64,000 nucleotides of DNA from NCBI RefSeq assembly GCF_003466125.1, contig NZ_QSOC01000004.1, positions 186,001 to 250,000 of the forward strand, in the 5' to 3' direction. Under the pieces are notes generated by a model. The model was not told the DNA's origin. It was given only the letters and a program-made list of their open reading frames with translations, and made no database searches. The DNA comes from Collinsella sp. TM10-22. GTDB lineage: Bacteria > Actinomycetota > Coriobacteriia > Coriobacteriales > Coriobacteriaceae. The translations under genes were made by a program, and so were the position numbers. Below are positions 1 through 7,066 of this stretch, piece after piece (position 1 is the stretch's first letter; each line of letters begins with the position of its first letter).

Positions 1-2484
1 TGGCACGCGTTCTTTACGCGCCTGGGCTTTAGCGTGCAGCTGTCCGACCAGTCGAGCAAGAAGACCTACCAGGCGGGCATCGAGTCCATGCCGTCCGAGA
101 GCGTGTGCTATCCGGCCAAGATGAGCCACGGCCATGTGATGAACCTTATCGACCGCGATGTCGACTTTATCTGGATGCCGTGCGTGCGCTGGGAGCGCAA
201 GGAAGATCAGACGGCTGGCAACTGCTACAACTGCCCCATCGTCATGAGTTACCCCACGGCGCTGGCGCTCAACATTGACGAGATCCGCGAGCAGAACATC
301 GAGTTCCTGTACCCGTTTGTGCCCTATCACGATAAGACCGAGCTCAAGCGCCGCTTGTACCAGGTGCTCGCCGTCGACCGCGTGGCCGACGCCGAGGCCG
401 GTCGCGGTCGCGTGCGCGGACCCAAGATCACCCGCTCCGAGATCGATGCCGCCGTCAATGCCGCCTATGAGGCCGACGCCCGTTTCCACGAGGATATCCA
501 GACCATGGGCGAGGAGGCTCTTAAGTGGGTCGAGGACCACGGCGGCCACGGCATTGTGCTCGCCGGCCGTCCCTACCACAACGACCCCGAGATCAACCAC
601 GCCCTGCCCGAGCTTATCTCGAGCTTTGGCTTTGCGGTCTTTACCGAGGATTCGCTCGCGCATCTGGTGAAGCCCGAGCGCCCAATCCGCGTTGTCGACC
701 AGTGGATGTACCACTCGCGCCTCTACGCCGTGGCCCGTTTTGTGACGATGCGCAACGATCTGGACCTGATCCAGCTCAATTCCTTTGGCTGCGGCCTCGA
801 TGCCCTGACCACCGATCAGGTGCAGGAGATTCTGGAGGCCAGCGGCAAGATTTACACCGTGCTCAAGATCGACGAGGTGTCCAACCTGGGCGCCGCGCGC
901 ATCCGCATCCGCTCGCTCATGGCGGCGCTCAAGGACCAGGAGGCCGAGCGTCTGGCCGAGGCAACCGCTGCGGGTGAGGCCTACGAGCAGGGCGATGCCG
1001 CGCCGGTGGCGCCCTCCACGGATGCCCCTGCGTTCGCGAGCCGTAAGTACACGTTCGAAGCGCAGCGTGAGAGCGCCTCGACTGCATGGCCCAAGGTGCC
1101 CTTTACCGAGCAGATGCGCGACGAGGGCTACACCATTCTGTGCCCGCAGATGGCGCCAATCCACTTTGACCTGGTCAAAGAGGTGTTCCGTGGTGCCGGC
1201 TACAACCTGGAGCTGCTGCCCTCGACCGATCACGACGCCGTCGAGGCCGGCCTGCGCTACGTGAACAACGACATCTGCTACCCGTCCATTTTGGTGACCG
1301 GTCAGATTATGGAGGCCATCGAGAGCGGCCGATACGACCTGTCCAAGACCGCCGTAGTCATCAGCCAGACCGGCGGCGGCTGCCGTGCCACCAACTACAT
1401 CGCGCTCATCCGCAAGGCCCTGCGCGAGAGTGGTCATCCCGAGATCCCCGTGATCTCGCTTTCGGCCGTGGCGCTCGGCGAGGACAACCCCGGCTTCAAG
1501 ATTACGCCGGCGCTGCTTAAGCAGGCTGTGTACGCGGTGCTCTTTGGCGACGTGATGATGCAGATGCTCTACCGCTGCCGCCCGTACGAGGCCACGCCCG
1601 GTGCCGCCAACGCGCTCTACGAGGAGTACATGGCGCGCGCCCGCAAGCTCGCGCCCAAGTTCAACAGGCATAACTACACCAAGCTTGCTCGCGAGGCCAT
1701 CCGCGCGTTCGACACCATGCCGCTTGTGGGCGAGGGCACCAAGCCGCGCGTAGGCGTGGTCGGCGAGATCCTGGTCAAGTTCCACCCCACGGCCAACAAC
1801 CACGTGGTCGATGTCATCGAGCGCGAGGGTTGCGAGGCCGTGGTGCCGGGCCTGCTCGACTTCTTCCTGTACTCCATGAGCAACGCCGAGCTGCAGAAGG
1901 ACGAGCTGGGTAGCTCTGCTACCACGCGCGCTGGTATGCAGGCGCTTATTAAGCTCGTGGACTGGATGCGCACGCCGGTGGAGGAGATGCTCGAAAAGTC
2001 CCGCCGCTTTGAGGCGCCCGAGCGCATCGGCACCATGGCGGACAAGGCCCGTACGGTTCTTTCGGTGTGCAACAACATGGGCGAGGGCTGGCTGCTCACG
2101 GCCGAGATGCTCGACCTGATCGATCACGGCGCACCCAATATCATCTGCACGCAGCCCTTCGCGTGCCTGCCCAATCACGTGGTGGGCAAGTCTGTGATTA
2201 AGGAGCTGCGCCGCCAGCATCCCGAGAGCAACATCGTCGCGGTGGACTACGACCCCGGCGCGTCCGAGGTCAACCAGCTCAACCGCATTAAGCTCATGAT
2301 CAGCGTGGCCAAGGAAAACATGCGCGCCGGCAAGGGCTTTAAGCTCGAGAAGGTGGCGCCGCTCGCGATGGACGAGGTCACCGGCCAGATGCGTGCCCAC
2401 GATGGCTGCGTGAGCTGCGGACCGGCCAGCGAGGAGGCCGTGGCGTCGGTCGCCGAGCGTCTGGGGCGTGGCATTAAGAAGTAA
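1..2484 (+). CDS. 2-hydroxyacyl-CoA dehydratase activase-type protein, 3' part (5' end outside window)
   Basis: The reading frame is open from base 1, so the gene begins upstream and the GTG at 34 is internal. The visible 827 residues match the DUF2229 and dehydratase-like C-terminal portion of the large activase-related proteins of anaerobes. In those, an N-terminal BadF/BcrA-type ATPase (not visible here) is fused to Fe-S dehydratase-like modules. Cysteine motifs seen in order: SESVCYPAKMSHG, GNCYNCPIVMS, GRPYHNDPEI, NSFGCGLDA, NNDICYPS, QTGGGCRATNY and a C-terminal GCVSCG. These suggest bound 4Fe-4S clusters and ATP-driven low-potential electron transfer. The actual substrate cannot be told. 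A strong terminator follows the stop. Confidence 0.85.
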   Translation, partial: WHAFFTRLGFSVQLSDQSSKKTYQAGIESMPSESVCYPAKMSHGHVMNLIDRDVDFIWMPCVRWERKEDQTAGNCYNCPIVMSYPTALALNIDEIREQNIEFLYPFVPYHDKTELKRRLYQVLAVDRVADAEAGRGRVRGPKITRSEIDAAVNAAYEADARFHEDIQTMGEEALKWVEDHGGHGIVLAGRPYHNDPEINHALPELISSFGFAVFTEDSLAHLVKPERPIRVVDQWMYHSRLYAVARFVTMRNDLDLIQLNSFGCGLDALTTDQVQEILEASGKIYTVLKIDEVSNLGAARIRIRSLMAALKDQEAERLAEATAAGEAYEQGDAAPVAPSTDAPAFASRKYTFEAQRESASTAWPKVPFTEQMRDEGYTILCPQMAPIHFDLVKEVFRGAGYNLELLPSTDHDAVEAGLRYVNNDICYPSILVTGQIMEAIESGRYDLSKTAVVISQTGGGCRATNYIALIRKALRESGHPEIPVISLSAVALGEDNPGFKITPALLKQAVYAVLFGDVMMQMLYRCRPYEATPGAANALYEEYMARARKLAPKFNRHNYTKLAREAIRAFDTMPLVGEGTKPRVGVVGEILVKFHPTANNHVVDVIEREGCEAVVPGLLDFFLYSMSNAELQKDELGSSATTRAGMQALIKLVDWMRTPVEEMLEKSRRFEAPERIGTMADKARTVLSVCNNMGEGWLLTAEMLDLIDHGAPNIICTQPFACLPNHVVGKSVIKELRRQHPESNIVAVDYDPGASEVNQLNRIKLMISVAKENMRAGKGFKLEKVAPLAMDEVTGQMRAHDGCVSCGPASEEAVASVAERLGRGIKK

Positions 2485-2512
2485 CTGGCCTGCTATGGGC
2501 TAGATATGAGAC

Positions 2513-2549
2513 AAACGGGTGGTAGCCGTACCGGCCACCACCCGTTTTT
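2513..2549 (+). terminator. intrinsic terminator after the activase-type gene
   Basis: An 11-bp perfect stem (AAACGGGTGGT, 2513-2523, pairing with 2537-2547) ends in a T5 run. It lies 29 bases after the stop. Confidence 0.85.
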
Positions 2550-2601
2550 GCTGGACATATGTTGCGTAAATGGGCTTGTTAACGCCTTCAGCGGACTCGG
2601 A

Positions 2602-2731
2602 TTTCGGAAGTGCGGGGAAAAACGCGAACCTCCCGAGCACACTCCTCTTTTGGGCTCTCGTTACCTGCGGTTTTGTTGCTAGAATAGTCGGTCTGGTCGA
2701 CGAAACTCATTTTTTCACCGCACTTCCGAAA
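2602..2731. repeat. 130-bp element bounded by 21-bp inverted repeats
   Basis: The arm at 2602-2622 (beginning TTTCGGAAGTGCGG) is the reverse complement of 2711-2731 with one mismatch. The 88 bases between have no ORF. They contain a TAGAAT box that could serve as a -10. The element occupies much of the 415-base gene-free stretch 2485-2899. The rest of that stretch shows only the terminator and a good ribosome binding site (GAGAGG) for the next gene. Confidence 0.6.
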
Positions 2732-2899
2732 ACGACGTCTCGGTGGCACAAAAAATCGCCCTCGGAGCCCTGAGTTAATGAACAGGTGTAGCCGTTCACC
2801 GCGTAAAAGCGTCCGTTTGTAGAACCAGCCCCCGGCTCGTAGCCTCCATACGGTTGAATAAAAACACATCTATGGAATTACGTAAGAGAGGACCGTTTC

Positions 2900-3859
2900 A
2901 TGAGCTACAAGACCGTTTGCGTTGCCGGCGGCGGCGTGCTGGGAAGCCAGATTGCCTTTCAGGCTGCCTACTGCGGCTTTGATGTAACGATTTGGCTGCG
3001 CAGCGAGGGCAGCATCGGCCGCACTCAGCCCAAGATCGATCATGTGCGCGAGGAGTACATCGCTGCTATCGAGGGCATGGCGGACGGCACGGGCGAGTGG
3101 TGCGCCGGTATCGCCGATAGCGACCAGACCTTCGATAGGGAGGCGGCACTCGCCGCCGTTGAGCGCGCCTACTCCACACTCAAGCTGGAGCTCGATCTTG
3201 CCGAGGCCGTGGCCGACGCCGACCTGGTCATCGAGTCTATGGCCGAGGACACCCAGGCAAAGATCGACTTCTACAAGAAGCTCGCCCCGGTTCTCCCGCA
3301 AAAGACCGTTGTCGTGACAAACTCCTCCACGCTGCTGCCGAGCACCTTTGCCAAGTACACCGGCCGCCCCGAGAAGTACCTATCGCTACACTTTGCCAAC
3401 TCTATCTGGAAGAACAACATGACCGAGGTCATGGCCCAAAGCCAAACCGACAAGCGCTATTTCGATGAACTCGTCGACTTTGCCAACGACATCCGCATGC
3501 TGGCGCTTCCCGTCAACAAGGAAAAGAACGGCTATCTGCTCAATTCCATGCTGGTGCCATGGCTGCTTTCGGGCCTCGACCTGTATGTCTCGGGCGTGAG
3601 CGATCCCAAGAGCATCGACCTCGCATGGACGCGCGGCACCGGCGCTCCCAAGGGCCCGTTCCGCGTATTCGACACCGTGGGCATCCAGACGGCGTACAAC
3701 ATCGTTATGCAGTATCAGAAGGTCCCGGGCCTGGTGAGCCCGCTGCTCAAGAAGATGATGATGCCCTACAACTTTAAGGCTATGGCGTCCGTCCTCAAGA
3801 AGATGCTCGACGAAGGCAAGCTGGGCGAAAGCTCGGGCGAGGGCTTCTTCAAGTACTAA
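2900..3859 (+). CDS. 3-hydroxyacyl-CoA dehydrogenase (3-hydroxybutyryl-CoA dehydrogenase-like)
   Basis: 319 residues. An N-terminal Rossmann fold has the glycine-rich loop AGGGVLGSQIA at about residues 8-18. Next come the family signature NSSTLLPS and a catalytic-His segment LHFANSIWKNNMTEVM. The C-terminal 3HCDH helical domain ends in SSGEGFFKY, as usual for the family. The enzyme should interconvert 3-hydroxyacyl-CoA and 3-oxoacyl-CoA with NAD(H). The GAGAGG at about 2886 supports the ATG at 2900. The upstream CoA-dehydratase-type gene suggests acyl-CoA metabolism, but a terminator separates the two, so a shared operon is unlikely. Confidence 0.88.
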   Translation: MSYKTVCVAGGGVLGSQIAFQAAYCGFDVTIWLRSEGSIGRTQPKIDHVREEYIAAIEGMADGTGEWCAGIADSDQTFDREAALAAVERAYSTLKLELDLAEAVADADLVIESMAEDTQAKIDFYKKLAPVLPQKTVVVTNSSTLLPSTFAKYTGRPEKYLSLHFANSIWKNNMTEVMAQSQTDKRYFDELVDFANDIRMLALPVNKEKNGYLLNSMLVPWLLSGLDLYVSGVSDPKSIDLAWTRGTGAPKGPFRVFDTVGIQTAYNIVMQYQKVPGLVSPLLKKMMMPYNFKAMASVLKKMLDEGKLGESSGEGFFKY

Positions 3860-3900
3860 AAAATGATCCCTCGGCAACATTGGGAAACGTATCATTTGCA

Positions 3901-3945
3901 GCGTCATGCGCCGCATGGCCCGTGTGCTATTTCGGCGCATGACGC
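3901..3945. repeat. 13-bp perfect hairpin upstream of the acetyltransferase gene
   Basis: GCGTCATGCGCCG (3901-3913) pairs perfectly with 3933-3945 around a 19-base loop. There is no T run on the + strand. It could be an operator, a processed leader hairpin or a weak terminator. Confidence 0.5.
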
Positions 3946-3983
3946 AAAAGAAACTGATGTGTGGGGATAGAGAGGAAACGGTA

Positions 3984-4781
3984 ATGAATCGGCAAATCGT
4001 GCTTAAGCAGGATATCCTCGACGCGCTTTCCGCCGTCGGTATGTGCGCAGGGCAGACGGTTATGGTCCATTGCTCGCTCAGCGCGCTTGGATATGTGTGC
4101 GGCGGCGCGCAGCCGGTGATCGAGGCGCTGCTCCAGATGGTGGGCGAGGCCGGTACCATCATGATGCCGACGCAATCATGGAAAAACTTGGACCCCGAGA
4201 GTGGTGTCCATTGGCAAGAGCCGCAAGAATGGTGGCAGCTGATTCGCGATAACTGGCCTGTCTATGACAAGCGCATTACGCCCACCAACACGATGGGTGC
4301 CGTGGCTGAGATGTTCCGGACGTGGCCGGGCACGTTTCGCAGCGATCACCCAGCGCGTTCAGTGGCGGCAAACGGCCAGCATGCGCAATTCCTGACGGAG
4401 AACCACGACCTGAGCAACATCTTTGGCGATGGATCGCCCATCGCGCGTCTGTACGATTTGGACGGCTATGTTCTGCTGGTGGGCGTTGGCTATGACAAGA
4501 ATACGTCACTGCATTTGGCAGACGCCCGTGCGCAGTACCCCGGCAAGCACGACTGCGTGGAACACAGCGCGATCATGGAAAACGGCCAGCGCGTGTGGAA
4601 GGAGTACCGCACACTTTTTGTCGACGGCGAGGACTTCGACGAGATCGGCGCTGCTTTTGAGCGTGAATGCCCGGTGCGTACGGCGCCTCTCGGTAACGGA
4701 ATGATTCGCTTTATGCGCCAACGCGAGCTTGTCGATTTTGCCGTGGACTGGATTGAGCGGCATCGCGGCTGCCTTGAATAG
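3984..4781 (+). CDS. AAC(3)-family N-acetyltransferase
   Basis: 265 residues from the ATG at 3984, preceded by GAGAGGAAACGG. An upstream in-frame ATG at 3906 lies inside a hairpin and has no ribosome binding site. The protein has the aminoglycoside 3-N-acetyltransferase/YokD fold signatures: VHCSLSALG near the start, GTIMMPTQSW, the RSDHPARSV motif and LLVGVGYDKNTSLHLAD, which holds the conserved His region. Members transfer acetyl from acetyl-CoA to amines. Some confer aminoglycoside resistance, but many chromosomal homologues have unknown substrates. No mobile element adjoins, so a housekeeping or antibiotic-unrelated role is more likely. Confidence 0.83.
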   Translation: MNRQIVLKQDILDALSAVGMCAGQTVMVHCSLSALGYVCGGAQPVIEALLQMVGEAGTIMMPTQSWKNLDPESGVHWQEPQEWWQLIRDNWPVYDKRITPTNTMGAVAEMFRTWPGTFRSDHPARSVAANGQHAQFLTENHDLSNIFGDGSPIARLYDLDGYVLLVGVGYDKNTSLHLADARAQYPGKHDCVEHSAIMENGQRVWKEYRTLFVDGEDFDEIGAAFERECPVRTAPLGNGMIRFMRQRELVDFAVDWIERHRGCLE

Positions 4782-5004
4782 TTCGGGGGCGGAAGCATTG
4801 GGGGTTTACGGTAGTATGCGACAAGATCTGAATAGGTCGAGCAAGAGCTGTGGCGCGCGTTGACGTTTGCCCAATAGAACGCAAAAAAATGCACCGTTCG
4901 CCGATACTCCTCTCGCGAGTGGTTGCCATATGGTTTGATGTTAGAAACACATAGTTTCCGGCGGGCCGCGGGTGACGTTTGCTTTGATATCGGAGGTACC
5001 AAGT

Positions 5005-5043
5005 ATGTTTTGCACTCCGTTAAACAAGTATCGGGCTGGTTAA
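5005..5043 (+). CDS. possible 12-codon leader ORF coupled to the next gene
   Basis: A short ORF (MFCTPLNKYRAG) has a good GGAGG at 4991-4995. It stops one base before the ATG of the next gene at 5045, which itself lacks an obvious ribosome binding site. Translational coupling would explain the arrangement. The ORF is too short to support on coding grounds. Confidence 0.25.
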   Translation: MFCTPLNKYRAG

Positions 5044-5044
5044 C

Positions 5045-5494
5045 ATGAGCCGCCGTGCTATCTCGATAGCCCTTGCAGTGGTCTGCCTGGCTGTGCTCCT
5101 GGGCGCTGCAGGGCAGTTTGCTATAAATCGAGAAACATCCTATATGCAGGAATGCGTTTCCGAAGGCTTTGCCATTGATGGTTACTATCGGGATGACAAA
5201 ACAAGTCTGGAAACTCTGGCCTTTCATGAAGAGGATAACCATCGTTGGCAACTGGTCGACAAAGACGGCAGCTGCGTTGACGGGCAGTTTAAGCGTACGG
5301 ACGACCCCAATATTTTGGTATTAACGAGGGAATACGGCGAAAAAATCGGTACGGTCCACGTGGCGTATATATCGCGCCGACGCAATCAGGGGCAGATTTA
5401 CCTAATTAGAAATACTGAGGTGACCCGATTTTATCTTGTGAGCACCGATCCGGCGTTTACGGTGGAGTCTGGCGATGTCGATGCGGACGTCTGA
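5045..5494 (+). CDS. hypothetical small membrane-anchored/exported protein
   Basis: 149 residues of unknown function. Residues about 4-24 form one hydrophobic segment after a SRR start, consistent with an uncleaved signal anchor or a signal peptide. There is no lipobox cysteine. The remainder is a polar, probably extracytoplasmic domain with short beta-type stretches (RWQLVDKDG, NILVLTREYG, FYLVSTDP). This recalls small domains that monitor or coat the cell surface, but I do not recognise the family. Codon use is less GC-biased than in neighbouring genes. The start lies one base after a 12-codon ORF that carries the only clear ribosome binding site. Confidence 0.6.
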   Translation: MSRRAISIALAVVCLAVLLGAAGQFAINRETSYMQECVSEGFAIDGYYRDDKTSLETLAFHEEDNHRWQLVDKDGSCVDGQFKRTDDPNILVLTREYGEKIGTVHVAYISRRRNQGQIYLIRNTEVTRFYLVSTDPAFTVESGDVDADV

Positions 5495-5619
5495 TTCACG
5501 GCAATAAAGCAGCGAGCGGGGCGCGAGTGTGAGCTGCACCCCGTTATTTGCCCGTGTCCGTATCGCGTCTGCGCCTCGTCGTAACTTGTGTCTGTGCGAG
5601 CATTCATCCCGCGCCGGCA

Positions 5620-6759
5620 TCACTTCACATCGAACTCCACGCGATCGAGTTCGGGCACGTTAAGGTCGATGAGCTTGCGAGCGACGTGGCGGTCGCGTGC
5701 CCCGAGCGCCTCGCTTGTCGTCACATGGGCGACAATCTCGCGCTCGACGATGCCTTCCTCGTCACCTTCGGTAGCCGAGGTCTCGACGGCGACGGTGTAA
5801 TCCTTAAAGCCTGGCAGCACCGCCGCAAGCTCGCGCGTGGTTTCGGTCACGCCGTAGCCGTCCTGCACGCCGGCCTGCGCCGAGCCAATGGACCCCGCGG
5901 TCATAACGATGCAGGGGATGGCAAAGACTACCGTGCCCACAATGATGCGGCTGCGCACCTTGCGTGACAGCTCGTTGACCTCGGCGTCTTCCTCAGCGGT
6001 CACAATACCGTCGCCGTTCAGGTCGCGCTTGAGCGGCACGCGCAAAAGAAGCAGCACGGCTTCGGCAGCCAGCGCGATAAAGACCACGTTGATGCCAAAC
6101 TCGTAGAGGGCTGAGAGGAACAGCGACCCGCTCGCGATGGCAATGCCATAACCCGCCGCGCACAGGGGCGGCATGAGCGCGGTTGCCACGGCCACGCCGG
6201 CGATGAGCGTCGAGGGCTCCTGGTCGCGCGAGTTGCCCAGGCCGCCCGCAAAGCCGCCCGCGAGCGCGACGGCAAGGTCCCACACGGTGGGCGTCGAGTT
6301 GTCGACGATGGCGGCCGTGGCGGTGCCAAGGGGCGAGAGCTTAAAATACAGCGTGGACGTGACCAGGCAAAAGGCCATTTGTAGAGCCAAGCCCGCGACG
6401 GCTTCGACGGTAATCTCGCGGTCGAGCGTGGCGATGCCGTATGCCATGGCAAGGACCGAGCCCATGAGCGGGCAGATGAGCATGGCGCCCACGATGGCGA
6501 TGCTCGAGTCGATATCGAGGCCGATGCTTGCGATGAGCATGGCGATGATGAGGATGCACAGGTGAGAGCCGGTCAGGCGTGCCCCGTTTACAAAGCGCTT
6601 GCGGATTACGTGGTAGGGCGCGCGTCCCTCGCGAATGTTGAATGCGCGCTTTAGGAAGCGGGTGGCGTTCTCCATGGCCTCGCTATGGGCGGGGCGGATG
6701 CCGTGGCGCCGGTGATGGCGTTCGCGTAGTCGCTTGATCTGTTGTTTATCGAGTTCCAT
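5620..6759 (-). CDS. DUF389 family membrane protein
   Basis: 379 residues from the ATG at 6759, which has GAGGTGG just upstream; the longer frame to 6906 has no such signal. A basic N-terminal tail is followed by DUF389 hallmarks: SHLCILIIAMLIASIGLDID, AIVGAMLICPLMGSVLA, and a GVAVATALMPPLC membrane segment. About six to seven membrane helices are expected. The C-terminal 130 residues are mainly soluble, with one further helix (IIVGTVVFAIPCIVMTAGS). The family's biochemical role is not established; it is often assumed to be transport. The gene converges on the preceding small gene. Confidence 0.8.
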   Translation of the reverse strand: MELDKQQIKRLRERHHRRHGIRPAHSEAMENATRFLKRAFNIREGRAPYHVIRKRFVNGARLTGSHLCILIIAMLIASIGLDIDSSIAIVGAMLICPLMGSVLAMAYGIATLDREITVEAVAGLALQMAFCLVTSTLYFKLSPLGTATAAIVDNSTPTVWDLAVALAGGFAGGLGNSRDQEPSTLIAGVAVATALMPPLCAAGYGIAIASGSLFLSALYEFGINVVFIALAAEAVLLLLRVPLKRDLNGDGIVTAEEDAEVNELSRKVRSRIIVGTVVFAIPCIVMTAGSIGSAQAGVQDGYGVTETTRELAAVLPGFKDYTVAVETSATEGDEEGIVEREIVAHVTTSEALGARDRHVARKLIDLNVPELDRVEFDVK

Positions 6760-7066
6760 GTCCACCTCGTTCTGGCACGGGCCGCGCAACGCGCCCGTTG
6801 TCTTAACTCTACACCGTGGCGGGCAGGGTGCTAGTTGGATGCGAAATCCGATAGGGCGGATGACGCGGGAGCAAATGCAAATCACAGACTCAATTCCATC
6901 CCGCAAGAATATGATGCATCAGTTCCTACATATGTGACGAAATTGTGTAGCACGAGAGCGCGAATTTCAAAAAATCCGCCGGTGACCAATGTTGCGCAAC
7001 AGAATTCAAAAAACAGCTCCTACATTTTGAAGCGTATGGATACATCCGTGTCAAAGGGAGAAAGCC
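6760..7066. other. divergent intergenic region
   Basis: This stretch separates the DUF389 gene (-) from the large surface-protein gene (+) and must hold both promoters. I see no convincing -35/-10 pair. Visible items are the ribosome binding sites of both genes and a GTTGCGCAAC palindrome at 6991-7000. Confidence 0.4.

Noticed and set aside
3984..4781. Acquired aminoglycoside-resistance gene
   Set aside because: The AAC(3) fold is clear, but composition matches the chromosome and no mobile element or other resistance gene is near, so resistance cannot be claimed.
5005..5494. Frameshifted single gene starting at 5005
   Set aside because: The 12-codon ORF is in another frame but the downstream protein already starts with a natural membrane anchor, so a frameshift is not needed to explain it.
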